DNA of 64,000 nucleotides from Mycobacterium sp. MYCO198283. GTDB taxonomy: Bacteria; Actinomycetota; Actinomycetes; Mycobacteriales; Mycobacteriaceae. This document shows, in pieces, positions 26,477 through 35,398 of this stretch (the stretch's first letter is position 1; each line of letters opens with the position of its first letter). The DNA lies in NCBI RefSeq assembly GCF_021213805.1, contig NZ_JAJQJI010000008.1:186001-250000 (forward strand), in the 5' to 3' direction. The notes under the pieces were generated by a model that saw only the letters and a list, made by a program, of their open reading frames with translations, made no database searches and was not told the DNA's origin. The position numbers and the translations under genes are program-made.

Positions 26477-26845
26477 ATGGCTACGGCCGAACGGTATCTG
26501 CGGCGCCTCACCCGTCGGCTCACGGAGGACCCGGAGCAGCGGGACTGCGAAGAGCTGACCGAGGAGATCGCCAGCACCGGCGCGCAGCGCGCCATCGACT
26601 GTCACCGCGGCCAGGAGGTGACCATGGTCGGCACGCTGCGCAGCGTCGAAGCCAACGCGAAGGGCTGCGGCTGCGGCGTGCGGGCGGAGCTGTTCGACGG
26701 CACCGACACCGTCACGCTGGTGTGGCTGGGGCAGCGCCGAATCCCCGGCATCGAGTCCGGTGGCCGGCTGCGGGTGCACGGCCGGCTGGGCACACTCGAC
26801 AACGGCGGCAAGGCGATCTACAACCCGCACTACGAAATTCAGTGA
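26477..26845 (+). CDS. OB-fold nucleic-acid-binding protein
   Basis: A 122-residue protein with a helical N-terminus (RYLRRLTRRLTEDPEQRDCEEL) and a C-terminal OB fold: VTMVGTLRSVEANAKG, ELFDGTDTVTLVWLGQRRIPGIESGGRLRVHGRL. This matches the short RecG/aspartyl-tRNA-synthetase-like OB proteins conserved in actinobacteria. The role is unknown; single-stranded nucleic acid binding is inferred. The ATG follows AGGAGAGG. The stop overlaps the next start (GTGA). Confidence 0.82.
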   Translation: MATAERYLRRLTRRLTEDPEQRDCEELTEEIASTGAQRAIDCHRGQEVTMVGTLRSVEANAKGCGCGVRAELFDGTDTVTLVWLGQRRIPGIESGGRLRVHGRLGTLDNGGKAIYNPHYEIQ

Positions 26846-27528
26846 CCGCCGGCCCGTCGGCGGCGGTCGTCCTCGAGCAGCTCGGCGGTGTGCGCGGCCT
26901 GGTGTACTCGTCGCTGCCGGTCATCGTGTTCGTGCCGGTGTCGTCGGTGTTCGGCCTCACTGCGGCCGTCGCGGCGGCGCTGGGCGTCGCCACCGTCATC
27001 CTGCTGGTGCGGCTGCTGCGGCGCGAATCGGTGCAGCCCGCCGTCTCGGGCTTCGTCGGCGTCGGCATCGCCGCGCTGATCGCCTACCTCGTCGGCGAGA
27101 GCAAGGGCTACTTCCTGCTGGGCATCTGGAGCTCGCTGCTGTGGGCCGTCGTGTTCGGGGTCTCGCTGGTCATCCGTCGCCCGCTGGTCGGCTACATCTG
27201 GGGCTGGGTCAGCGGTCACGGCGACGACTGGCGCCGGGTGCGGCGCGCCCGCTTCGCCTACGACCTGGCGACCCTGACGTGGGTCGCGATCTTCGCGTTC
27301 CGCTTCGTCCTGCAGCACTATCTCTACGACGCCGACGAGACGGGCTGGCTCGGGGTGGCCCGCATCGCCCAGGGCGTGCCGTTGACCGCCGTCGGTGCGC
27401 TGGTCACCTTTTTCGCGATCCAGGTGGCGCGCCGGGCGATGCCGGCCGCGGAGCCGGCCGTCGCGGACGGCGCCGATCACGGTGCTGACCACGACGACGA
27501 CGCGACCGAGGCGCAGCGCCGGGTGTGA
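26842..27528 (+). CDS. DUF3159 membrane protein
   Basis: A 228-residue protein with about six TM segments (VYSSLPVIVFVPVSSVFGL, AVSGFVGVGIAALIAYLVG, SLLWAVVFGVSLVI and later ones), a polar KGYFLLG loop and RRPLVGYIWGW between spans, and an acidic tail. It fits the DUF3159 family, of unknown function. The GTG overlaps the OB-fold gene's stop, so the two are coupled; both lie beside the K+ gating genes, suggesting but not proving a link. Confidence 0.82.
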   Translation: MTAGPSAAVVLEQLGGVRGLVYSSLPVIVFVPVSSVFGLTAAVAAALGVATVILLVRLLRRESVQPAVSGFVGVGIAALIAYLVGESKGYFLLGIWSSLLWAVVFGVSLVIRRPLVGYIWGWVSGHGDDWRRVRRARFAYDLATLTWVAIFAFRFVLQHYLYDADETGWLGVARIAQGVPLTAVGALVTFFAIQVARRAMPAAEPAVADGADHGADHDDDATEAQRRV

Positions 27529-27534
27529 ACCGCG

Positions 27535-28197
27535 TCAGCGGTCGTTCTGCAGCACGACGCCGAGCAGCGCGTCCTCGGACTCCGGCGCCGCCACGAACAG
27601 CAGTTCGTCGCCGCCTTCCAGCGGCTCGTCGGGTTCGGGCACGATCACCCGCGGGCCGCGCAGGATCGTCACCAGCGAGACGTCGCGCGGCAGCTGCAGC
27701 CGGCGCACCGGCTTGCCGCCCCACGGCGTGTCGCCGGGCAGCGTGATCTCGACGAGGTTGGCCTGACCCTTGCGGAACTCCATGAGCCGCACCAGATCTC
27801 CCACGGCGACGGCCTCCTCGACCAGCGACGCCAGCATACGCGGCGTGGACACCGCGACGTCGACACCCCACGCCTCGTCGAACAGCCACTCGTTGCGCGG
27901 GTCGTTGACGCGCGCCACCACCCGCGGCACCGCGAACTCGGTCTTGGCGAGCAGGCTCACCACCACGTTCACCTTGTCGTCGCCGGTCGCGGCGATGACG
28001 ACGTCGAACTCCTCCAGGCGCACCGCCTCCAGCAGCGACAGCTCGCAGGCGTCGCCGAGCCGCCACTGCGCGGCTGGGATGGCGTCGGCGTCGACGTGGC
28101 GCGGATCGCGTTCCAGCAGGGTCACCTCGTGGCTGACCACCAGCTCCCGCGCGATCGACCGGCCGACGGCGCCCGCGCCCGCGATCGCTACCTTCAC
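27535..28197 (-). CDS. ceoC: TrkA-type potassium-transport regulatory protein CeoC
   Basis: A 220-residue RCK protein: an N-terminal NAD(H)/nucleotide-binding TrkA_N domain (MKVAIAGAGAVGRSIARELV, VIAATGDDKVNVVVSLLAKT) and a C-terminal TrkA_C domain (DLVRLMEFRKGQANLVEITL, VIVPEPDEPLEGGDELLFVA). Such proteins gate K+ transporters in response to nucleotides. The GTG start touches the stop of the upstream paralogue ceoB, so the pair is one operon. The likely partner is the KimA-like importer encoded divergently next door. Confidence 0.87.
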   Translation of the reverse strand: MKVAIAGAGAVGRSIARELVVSHEVTLLERDPRHVDADAIPAAQWRLGDACELSLLEAVRLEEFDVVIAATGDDKVNVVVSLLAKTEFAVPRVVARVNDPRNEWLFDEAWGVDVAVSTPRMLASLVEEAVAVGDLVRLMEFRKGQANLVEITLPGDTPWGGKPVRRLQLPRDVSLVTILRGPRVIVPEPDEPLEGGDELLFVAAPESEDALLGVVLQNDR

Positions 28198-28863
28198 CTA
28201 GGGCTCCTCGCTCGGCGGCAGCGCGGCGATCGCCAGCGCTTCTGCGGCACGACCCGACACCGCCGCCACGTACACCTGGTCGCCGGCCTGGATGACGGTC
28301 TTCGGTTCGGGCAGCAGCCCGCTGCCGAACCGGATGAGGAACGCCACCCGGGCGCGGGTCGCCGCCTCCAGCTCGGTGACGCGGCGGCCCACCCAGCGCT
28401 CGTGGAGCGCCGCCTCGGCGACCGCCACGTTGCCCGACGGGTCCCGCCACTTCGTCGTCCCGCTCTCGCGGGTCAGCAGGTTGAGCAGCCGGTCGGTGGT
28501 CCAGGGCACGGTGGCGATGGTCGGGATGCCGAGGCGCTCGTAGACGGCGGCCCGCTTCGCGTCGTAGATCCGGGCGACCACGCGGTCGACGCCGAACGTC
28601 TCACGCGCCACCCGCGCCGAGATGATGTTCGAGTTGTCGCCCGACGACACCGCCGCGAACGCGCTGGCGTCCTCGATGCCGGCGCGCAGCAGCACGTCGC
28701 GGTCGAAGCCCATGCCGAGGACCCGCTCACCGGGAAACTCCGCCGACAGCCGGTTGAACGCGGTGGCGTCCCGGTCGATGACGGCGACCTCGTGCCCCAC
28801 CCGCGACAGCGCGCCGGCCAGCGACGCGCCGACCCGGCCGCAGCCCATCACCACAACGCGCAC
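28198..28863 (-). CDS. ceoB: TrkA-type potassium-transport regulatory protein CeoB
   Basis: A 221-residue RCK protein, paralogous to the following gene. It starts VRVVVMGCGRVGASLAGALS (GxGxxG), has AVSSGDNSNIISARVARETF and a TrkA_C region ending VIQAGDQVYVAAVSG. The GTG follows GGGAGGACGG, a strong ribosome site. M. tuberculosis has the same tandem pair (trkB/ceoC and trkA/ceoB). It is divergent from the KimA-like transporter across 104 bp. Confidence 0.87.
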   Translation of the reverse strand: MRVVVMGCGRVGASLAGALSRVGHEVAVIDRDATAFNRLSAEFPGERVLGMGFDRDVLLRAGIEDASAFAAVSSGDNSNIISARVARETFGVDRVVARIYDAKRAAVYERLGIPTIATVPWTTDRLLNLLTRESGTTKWRDPSGNVAVAEAALHERWVGRRVTELEAATRARVAFLIRFGSGLLPEPKTVIQAGDQVYVAAVSGRAAEALAIAALPPSEEP

Positions 28864-28939
28864 CGACCCGTCCTCCCGGATGCCGCGGCTCGGTCTCCGA
28901 TGAGCCTGTTCACGCCACTGCTGTGCACCGTACAGCGGC

Positions 28940-28951
28940 CCCACCGGTGGG
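28940..28951. promoter_or_regulatory. 12-bp palindrome between ceoB and the KimA-like gene
   Basis: CCCACCGGTGGG is a perfect palindrome; just before it GCTGT (28920-28924) and ACAGC (28932-28936) form a second inverted repeat with a 7-nt gap. Both lie immediately upstream of the -10 of the transporter. They may be operators, but GC-rich palindromes are common here, so the support is modest. Confidence 0.3.
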
Positions 28952-28953
28952 CC

Positions 28954-28959
28954 TAGTCT
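28954..28959 (+). promoter_or_regulatory. -10 element of a leaderless KimA-like transcript
   Basis: TAGTCT is 8 nt before the GTG at 28968, the same arrangement as for dut. No Shine-Dalgarno is present. A leaderless mRNA is inferred. Confidence 0.5.
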
Positions 28960-28967
28960 TGGACCTC

Positions 28968-30962
28968 GTGTCCAAAGTATCGACCGCCGCCCGCCGGCTG
29001 GTCCTGGGTCGGCCGTTTCGCAGCGACCGACTGGCGCACACGCTGCTGCCCAAGCGGATCGCCCTGCCGGTGTTCGCCTCCGACGCGATGTCCTCGGTCG
29101 CCTACGCGCCGGAGGAGATCTTCCTGGTGCTCTCGGTGGCGGGCTTGACCGCCTATTCGATGACGCCGTGGATCGGTCTCGCGGTCGCCGGCGTGATGCT
29201 CGTGGTGGTGGCGAGCTACCGCCAGAACGTGCACGCCTACCCATCGGGCGGCGGCGACTACGAGGTGGTCACCACCAACCTCGGTCCGACCGCCGGGCTG
29301 ACGGTCGCCAGTGCGCTGCTGGTGGACTACGTGCTCACGGTGGCGGTGTCGATGTCGTCGGCGATGTCCAACATCGGATCGGCAGTGCCGTTCGTCGACC
29401 ACCACAAGGTGTGGTTCGCGGTGGCCGCGATCCTGCTGCTGATGGCGGCGAACCTGCGCGGGATCCGCGAATCCGGAACCGCGTTCGCGATTCCCACCTA
29501 CGCCTTCATCGGCGGCATGTTCCTCATGCTCGGGTGGGGCTTCTTCCAGATCTACGCCCTCGGCAAGGACCTGCGCGCCGAATCAGCGGATTTCGAGATG
29601 CACTCCGAGCACGGCGAGGTGCTGGGGGTGGCGCTGATCTTCCTGGTGGCGCGCGCGTTCTCGTCGGGATGTGCGGCGCTCACCGGCGTGGAGGCCATCA
29701 GCAACGGCGTGCCCGCGTTCCGGAAACCGAAGTCGCGCAACGCCGCCACCACACTGCTCATGCTCGGCGGCATCGCCGTCAGCCTGCTGCTGGGCATCAT
29801 CATGCTGGCCGAACGCACGGGCGTGCAGATCGCCGAACATCCGCACGAGCAGCTGGTGGGGGCGCCCGCGGACTACCACCAGAAAACGCTGATCGCGCAG
29901 CTGGCCGAGGCAGTGTTCGCGGGCTTCCCGCTGGGCCTGTGGCTGATCGCCGGTGTGACCGCGCTCATCCTGGTGCTGGCGGCCAACACCGCGTTCAACG
30001 GCTTCCCGGTGCTCGGCGCGATCCTCGCGCAGGACCGCTACCTGCCGCGGCAGCTGCACACCCGCGGCGACCGGCTCGCGTTCTCGAACGGCATCCTCTT
30101 CCTGGCCGCCGCCGCGGTGGCGTTCGTGGTCGCGTTCCGCGCCGAGGTGACCGCGCTCATCCAGCTCTACATCGTCGGCGTGTTCGTGTCGTTCACGCTC
30201 AGCCAGATCGGCATGGTGCGGCACTGGACGCGGCTGCTGGCCGAGGAGAACGATCCGGCCGCCCGCCGTCGGATGATGCGGTCGCGGGTCATCAACACCA
30301 TCGGATTGCTGTGCACCGGTGCGGTTCTGGTGGTCGTGCTGGCGACGAAGTTCGTGGCCGGCGCGTGGATCGCCATCGTCGCGATGACGAGCCTGTTCGT
30401 CATCATGAAGCTGATCCGCCGCCACTACGACACCGTGGCGCGCGAGCTGGAGAACCAGGAGGCCGAGCGCGGCGACGTCGTGCTCCCGAGCCGCAACCAC
30501 GCCGTGGTGCTGGTGTCGAAGCTGCACCTGCCGACGCTGCGGGCGCTGTCCTACGCCCGCGCGACGCGGCCCGACGTGCTGGAGGCCATCACGGTCAGCG
30601 TCGACGACGCCGAAACCCGCGAGCTGGTGCACAAGTGGGAGGACAGCGACATCTCGGTGCCGCTGAAGGTGGTGGCGTCGCCGTACCGGGAGATCACCCG
30701 GCCGGTGCTCGACTACGTCAAGCGGGTGACCCGCGAGTCGCCGCGCACCGTGGTGACGGTGTTCATCCCCGAGTACGTCGTCGGCCACTGGTGGGAGCAG
30801 CTGCTGCACAACCAGAGCGCGCTCCGCCTCAAGGGCCGGCTGCTGTTCGAACCCAACGTGATGGTGACGTCCGTGCCCTGGCAGCTGAACTCGTCGGAGC
30901 GGCTCAAGGCCCTCGAACCCCAGCACGCGCCGGGCGACGCGCGGCGCGGGTTCCTCGAGTGA
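28968..30962 (+). CDS. APC-superfamily potassium importer, KimA-like
   Basis: A 664-residue protein: about 12 TM segments, then a ~200-residue cytoplasmic UspA-like domain (RNHAVVLVSKLHLPTLRALSYAR...). It reads like Bacillus KimA (YdaO): FASDAMSSVAYAPEEI, SYRQNVHAYPSGGGDYEVV, LLVDYVLTVAVSMSSA, FSSGCAALTGVEAISNGVPAF, LVLAANTAFNGFPVL and RGDRLAFSNGI. KimA is a high-affinity H+/K+ symporter inhibited by c-di-AMP. Usual annotation is amino-acid permease; the divergent ceoB-ceoC RCK genes support K+ instead. Specificity is inference from similarity and context. The stop overlaps the TrmA-like start (GTGA). Confidence 0.82.
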   Translation: MSKVSTAARRLVLGRPFRSDRLAHTLLPKRIALPVFASDAMSSVAYAPEEIFLVLSVAGLTAYSMTPWIGLAVAGVMLVVVASYRQNVHAYPSGGGDYEVVTTNLGPTAGLTVASALLVDYVLTVAVSMSSAMSNIGSAVPFVDHHKVWFAVAAILLLMAANLRGIRESGTAFAIPTYAFIGGMFLMLGWGFFQIYALGKDLRAESADFEMHSEHGEVLGVALIFLVARAFSSGCAALTGVEAISNGVPAFRKPKSRNAATTLLMLGGIAVSLLLGIIMLAERTGVQIAEHPHEQLVGAPADYHQKTLIAQLAEAVFAGFPLGLWLIAGVTALILVLAANTAFNGFPVLGAILAQDRYLPRQLHTRGDRLAFSNGILFLAAAAVAFVVAFRAEVTALIQLYIVGVFVSFTLSQIGMVRHWTRLLAEENDPAARRRMMRSRVINTIGLLCTGAVLVVVLATKFVAGAWIAIVAMTSLFVIMKLIRRHYDTVARELENQEAERGDVVLPSRNHAVVLVSKLHLPTLRALSYARATRPDVLEAITVSVDDAETRELVHKWEDSDISVPLKVVASPYREITRPVLDYVKRVTRESPRTVVTVFIPEYVVGHWWEQLLHNQSALRLKGRLLFEPNVMVTSVPWQLNSSERLKALEPQHAPGDARRGFLE

Positions 30963-32134
30963 GCGCCGAGCTCACGCTCGTCGTCGGGGATCCGGCCAAC
31001 GGCGGCAGCTGCGTGGCCCGCCACGAGGGCCGGGTGGTGTTCGTCCGGCACGCGCTGCCGGGGGAGCGGGTGCGCGCGCGCGTCACCGATGCGCGCACGG
31101 CGTTCTGGCACGCCGATGCGGTCGAGATCCTGGAGCCCTCGGCCGACCGGATCGCGCCGCTGTGCCCGATCGCCGGTGTCGACGGGTCCGGTTGCTGCGA
31201 CCTGTCGTTCGTCGACCCGGCCGCGGCGCGCACCCTGAAGACGGCCGTGGTGGCCAATCAGCTCGCCCGGCTCGGCGGCCAGCACTGGGACGGCCAGGTG
31301 CAACCGCTGGGCCCGTCGGCCACCGGCTGGCGCACCCGGGTGCGGCTCGCCGTCGACCCCGGTGGCCGGCCCGGTTTCCACCGCTATCACAGCGAGGAAG
31401 TGGTCACCGACCTGCGGTGCGGCCAGCTGGCGCCGGAGTTGCTCGACGGCCTGGCGCTGTGGCGGTTTCCCGTCGGCGCGGCGGTGCACGTGGTCCGCGA
31501 CGACGACGGCCGGCGCCACGTGGTGCAAGCGGGCCGCGACGTGCGGACCGAGGTGGTCGAGGGCGGCTACGAGGCGACCCACCGCGTCGGCGGTCGCACC
31601 TGGCGGGTGCCGGTGACGGCGTTCTGGCAGTCCCATCCCGCCGCGCCCGCGCGCTACAGCGAGCTCGTCGGTGAGTGGGCCGAGCTGAGCGACGGCCAGA
31701 CGGCGTGGGATCTCTACGGCGGCGCGGGCGTGTTCGCGGCCGTGCTGGCCGACGCGGTCGGCGAGCGGGGCAGTGTGCGCAGCGTCGACACCTCCCGGCT
31801 GGCGGGCCGCGCGGCCCGCGAGGCGCTCGCCGACAGCCCGCAGGTCGAGGTGGTGACGGATTCGGTGAAGCGGGTGTTGCAGCGCAACGAGCCGCCGGCG
31901 GACGTGGCCGTGCTCGACCCGCCGCGCACCGGCGCCGGCCGCGAGGTCGTCGAGGCGCTGGCGCGCGCCGGTGTGCCGCGCATCATCCACATCGGATGTG
32001 AGGTGGCCGCCTTCGCCCGCGACGTCGGCCTGTACCGCGAGCACGGCTACGCCGTCGCGCGACTCGAGGCGTTCGACGCGTTTCCGCTCACCCACCACGT
32101 CGAGGGCATCGCGCTGCTGACCCGGGAGCGCTGA
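30959..32134 (+). CDS. TrmA/RumA-family RNA uracil-C5 methyltransferase
   Basis: A 391-residue SAM-dependent RNA methyltransferase. The N-terminus is a TRAM-like OB domain ([22 protein letters not shown]); [12 protein letters not shown] holds Cys residues of a possible Fe-S cluster; the SAM motif is [28 protein letters not shown] and [13 protein letters not shown] carry the catalytic Asp/Pro and Cys; HHVEGIALL closes the fold. The target (tRNA U54 or 23S rRNA uridine) cannot be told. It is coupled to the transporter gene by a 4-bp overlap and followed 4 bp later by nhaA. Confidence 0.87.
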   Translation: MSAELTLVVGDPANGGSCVARHEGRVVFVRHALPGERVRARVTDARTAFWHADAVEILEPSADRIAPLCPIAGVDGSGCCDLSFVDPAAARTLKTAVVANQLARLGGQHWDGQVQPLGPSATGWRTRVRLAVDPGGRPGFHRYHSEEVVTDLRCGQLAPELLDGLALWRFPVGAAVHVVRDDDGRRHVVQAGRDVRTEVVEGGYEATHRVGGRTWRVPVTAFWQSHPAAPARYSELVGEWAELSDGQTAWDLYGGAGVFAAVLADAVGERGSVRSVDTSRLAGRAAREALADSPQVEVVTDSVKRVLQRNEPPADVAVLDPPRTGAGREVVEALARAGVPRIIHIGCEVAAFARDVGLYREHGYAVARLEAFDAFPLTHHVEGIALLTRER

Positions 32135-32138
32135 GGGC

Positions 32139-33440
32139 GTGTCCCGCACCCTGCTGTCCCGCGGCTCCTGGCGCGAGACCTCGCGGGTCACCGAGATCCT
32201 GCGCCGCGAGACCGTCGGCGGCGCGGTGCTGCTGGTCGCCGCCGCGGCCGCGCTGATCTGGGCCAACTCGCCGTGGTCGGCGGCCTACCACTCGCTGCGG
32301 GACACCCGCGTCGGCGCCGACGTGGCGGGGCTGCACCTCGACCTCACGCTGGGCACCTGGGCCGCCGACGGGCTGTTGGCGATCTTCTTCTTCGTCGTCG
32401 GGCTGGAGCTCAAGCGCGAGTTCGTCGCCGGCGACCTGCGCAGCCCGGCGCGCGCGGCGCTGCCCATTGCGGCCGCGGTGGGCGGCATGGTGGTGCCGGC
32501 ACTGTTCTTCGTCGGCTTCGCCACACAGGGCGATGACGGCGCGCTGCGCGGCTGGGCCATCCCGACGGCCACCGACATCGCGTTCGCGGTCGCGGTGCTG
32601 GCGGTGATCTCGACGCATCTCCCGTCGGCGCTGCGCACGTTCCTGCTGACGCTGGCGGTGGTCGACGATCTGCTGGCAATCACCGTGATCGCGGTCTTCT
32701 ACACCGAGCGGATCGACGTCACGGCGTTGGCGCTGGCCCTGATACCCCTCGCACTGTTCGCGGCATGTGTCCGGCGCCGGATCCGCAGCTGGTGGCTGCT
32801 GGTGCCGCTGGCCGTGGCGACCTGGGTGTTCATGCACGAGTCCGGTGTGCACGCCACGGTCGCCGGGGTGCTGCTGGGGTTCACGGTGCCCGTGCCGAGA
32901 AGCGACGCCGCGGGCGGACCCGACGCCGGGCCCGGGCTGGCCGAACACTTCGAGCACCGCGTGCGGCCGATCTCGGCCGGCGTCGCGGTGCCGGTGTTCG
33001 CGTTCTTCGCCGCCGGCGTCACCATCGGCGGCCGCGACGGCCTGACGACGGCGCTGACCGACCCGGTCGCGCTGGGGATCGTGGCCGGGCTCGTCGTCGG
33101 GAAGACCGTCGGGATCTTCGGCACCACCCGGCTGTTGTCCGCCGCCACCCGAGCCACCCTGGACCCGTCGCTGCGGTGGGTCGACGTCTTCGGCGTGGCG
33201 CAGCTGGCGGGCATCGGGTTCACCGTGTCCTTGCTGATCGGTGACCTCGCCTACGGCCAGGGGTCGGCGCGCGGCGACCACGTGAAGGTCGCCGTGCTCG
33301 CCGGGTCGTTGCTGGCGGCGGTGCTGGCGGCCGTGGTGCTGCGGCTCCGCAACCGCCATTACCGCGCCGTCGCGGAGCTGGAGACCCGCGACGACGACCG
33401 CGACGGCACGCCCGACGTGTACCAGTTCCGGAACGACTGA
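32139..33440 (+). CDS. nhaA: Na+/H+ antiporter NhaA
   Basis: A 433-residue NhaA-type antiporter with about 12 TM segments. The N-terminal [23 protein letters not shown] and [14 protein letters not shown] are standard. The ion-path residues are present in [12 protein letters not shown] and in [14 protein letters not shown] (the paired Asp). A short acidic tail ends the protein. It exports Na+ in exchange for H+. GTG 32139 starts 4 bp after the methyltransferase stop, so it is co-transcribed; with the neighbouring K+ genes this makes a local ion-homeostasis group. Confidence 0.93.
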   Translation: MSRTLLSRGSWRETSRVTEILRRETVGGAVLLVAAAAALIWANSPWSAAYHSLRDTRVGADVAGLHLDLTLGTWAADGLLAIFFFVVGLELKREFVAGDLRSPARAALPIAAAVGGMVVPALFFVGFATQGDDGALRGWAIPTATDIAFAVAVLAVISTHLPSALRTFLLTLAVVDDLLAITVIAVFYTERIDVTALALALIPLALFAACVRRRIRSWWLLVPLAVATWVFMHESGVHATVAGVLLGFTVPVPRSDAAGGPDAGPGLAEHFEHRVRPISAGVAVPVFAFFAAGVTIGGRDGLTTALTDPVALGIVAGLVVGKTVGIFGTTRLLSAATRATLDPSLRWVDVFGVAQLAGIGFTVSLLIGDLAYGQGSARGDHVKVAVLAGSLLAAVLAAVVLRLRNRHYRAVAELETRDDDRDGTPDVYQFRND

Positions 33441-33457
33441 ACCCCGCCGCAGGTGCG

Positions 33458-33463
33458 TAGACT
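33458..33463 (+). promoter_or_regulatory. -10 element of a leaderless dxs transcript
   Basis: TAGACT is 6 nt before the dxs ATG with no ribosome site between. The spacing predicts a transcript starting at the A of ATG. Confidence 0.45.
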
Positions 33464-33469
33464 GGCCGG

Positions 33470-35383
33470 ATGCTTGATCAGATCCGCGGTCCTGCTGATC
33501 TACAGCGCCTTTCGCAGCGGCAGCTCGGCGAACTCGCCGACGAGATCCGGCAGTTCCTCATCCACAAGGTGGCGGCCACCGGCGGGCACCTCGGGCCCAA
33601 CCTGGGGGTCGTGGAGCTGACCCTGGCGCTGCACCGGGTGTTCGACTCGCCGCACGACCCGATCATCTTCGACACCGGCCACCAGGCCTATGTGCACAAG
33701 ATGCTCACCGGCCGCAGCCGCGACTTCGACACGCTGCGCAGGAAAGACGGGCTCTCGGGCTATCCGTCGCGCACCGAGAGCGAGCACGACTGGGTCGAGT
33801 CGAGCCATGCCTCGGCCGCGCTGTCCTACGCCGACGGCCTGGCCAAGGCGTTCGAGCTCGCCGGGCACCGCAACCGCCACGTGGTGGCGGTCGTCGGCGA
33901 CGGCGCCCTCACCGGCGGCATGTGCTGGGAGGCGCTCAACAACATCGCGGCCGCCAACCGGCCGATCGTCATCGTCGTCAACGACAACGGCCGCAGCTAC
34001 GCACCCACCATCGGCGGCTTCGCCGAGCACCTGGCCGCGCTGCGGCTGCAGCCGGGCTACGAGCGGGTGCTGGAGAACGGCCGGCGGGCGGTGCGGGGCG
34101 TGCCCGTCATCGGCGAGGTGTGCTACCAGGCCATGCACAGCATGAAAGCCGGCATCAAGGACGCGCTGGCGCCGCAGGTGCTGTTCACCGACCTCGGCCT
34201 GAAGTACGTCGGCCCGGTCGACGGCCACGACGAGCACGCGGTCGAGGTGGCGCTGCGCAACGCCCGGCGCTTCAACGGCCCGGTGATCGTGCACGTCGTC
34301 ACCCGCAAGGGGATGGGCTTCGCGCCGGCCGAGAACGACGTGGCCGAGCAGATGCACGCCTGCGGGGTCATCGATCCCATCACCGGTGCGGCCACCAAGG
34401 TGGCGGCGCCGGGGTGGACGTCCACGTTCTCCGACGCCCTCGTCGCCTACGGCGCGCACCGGCGCGACGTGGTCGCCATCACCGCCGCCATGCCCGGACC
34501 CACCGGCGTCGCCGCGTTCGGCGCCCAGTTCCCCGACCGGCTCTTCGACGTCGGCATCGCCGAGCAGCATGCGCTGACGTCCGCCGCCGGGCTGGCGATG
34601 GGCGGCCTGCATCCGGTGGTCGCCATCTACTCGACGTTCGCGAACCGGGCGTTCGACCAGATCATGATGGACGTCGCGCTGCACCGGCTGCCCGTCACGC
34701 TGGTGCTCGACCGCGCCGGGGTCACCGGCAGCGACGGCGCGAGCCACAACGGCATGTGGGACATGGCCATGCTCGGCATCGTGCCCGGCATGCGGGTCGC
34801 CGCGCCGCGCGACGCCACCCGGCTGCGCGAGGAGCTCGGCGAGGCGCTCGACGTCGACGACGGCCCCACCGCGCTGCGATTCCCGAAGAGCGATGTCGGC
34901 GAAGACATTCCGGCGCTGCAGCGGCGCCACGGCGTCGACGTGCTGGCGCTGCCCGCCGACGGGCTCTCCGACGACGTCCTGCTGGTGGCCGTCGGGCCGT
35001 TCGCCGGCCTGGCGCTCGCCGCGGCCACGCGGCTGCGCAAGCAGGGCATCGGCGTCACGGTCGTCGACCCGCGCTGGGTGCTGCCGGTGCCCGACGAGGT
35101 GGTCCGGTTGGCCGCCGCGCACAAGCTGGTGGTCACCGTCGAGGACGGCGGCGTGGCCGGCGGTATCGGTTCGGCGGTGTCGGCGGCGATGCGCCGCGCC
35201 GAGGTGGACACCCCGGCGCGCGACGTCGGCGTCCCGCAGCGGTTCCTGCCGCACGCCTCCCGCGGCGAGATCCTCGCCGAGATCGGCCTGACGGACCAGG
35301 ACGTCGCCCGCCAGATCACCGGCTGGATCGCCGCGCAGAGCAGCGCCGCCACCGCCGCCGGCGAGGTCCGCGAGCGCGCCTGA
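33470..35383 (+). CDS. dxs: 1-deoxy-D-xylulose-5-phosphate synthase
   Basis: A 637-residue thiamine-diphosphate enzyme that condenses pyruvate and glyceraldehyde 3-phosphate, the first step of the MEP isoprenoid pathway. Visible are [28 protein letters not shown], the thiamine-diphosphate motif [19 protein letters not shown], the catalytic region [18 protein letters not shown], and [18 protein letters not shown]. Full length for the family. Isoprenoids made here feed decaprenyl phosphate, the lipid carrier for cell-wall arabinan and possibly for the polysaccharide cluster. It converges on rnd. Confidence 0.97.
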   Translation: MLDQIRGPADLQRLSQRQLGELADEIRQFLIHKVAATGGHLGPNLGVVELTLALHRVFDSPHDPIIFDTGHQAYVHKMLTGRSRDFDTLRRKDGLSGYPSRTESEHDWVESSHASAALSYADGLAKAFELAGHRNRHVVAVVGDGALTGGMCWEALNNIAAANRPIVIVVNDNGRSYAPTIGGFAEHLAALRLQPGYERVLENGRRAVRGVPVIGEVCYQAMHSMKAGIKDALAPQVLFTDLGLKYVGPVDGHDEHAVEVALRNARRFNGPVIVHVVTRKGMGFAPAENDVAEQMHACGVIDPITGAATKVAAPGWTSTFSDALVAYGAHRRDVVAITAAMPGPTGVAAFGAQFPDRLFDVGIAEQHALTSAAGLAMGGLHPVVAIYSTFANRAFDQIMMDVALHRLPVTLVLDRAGVTGSDGASHNGMWDMAMLGIVPGMRVAAPRDATRLREELGEALDVDDGPTALRFPKSDVGEDIPALQRRHGVDVLALPADGLSDDVLLVAVGPFAGLALAAATRLRKQGIGVTVVDPRWVLPVPDEVVRLAAAHKLVVTVEDGGVAGGIGSAVSAAMRRAEVDTPARDVGVPQRFLPHASRGEILAEIGLTDQDVARQITGWIAAQSSAATAAGEVRERA

Positions 35384-35398
35384 GCGCGCGCGGCCCGC

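Noticed and set aside
28923..28967. Earlier start for the KimA-like gene (MHRTAAPPVG...)
   Set aside because: It would lie across the palindromes and the TAGTCT -10 element; the GTG at 28968 matches the leaderless arrangement and the family N-terminus.
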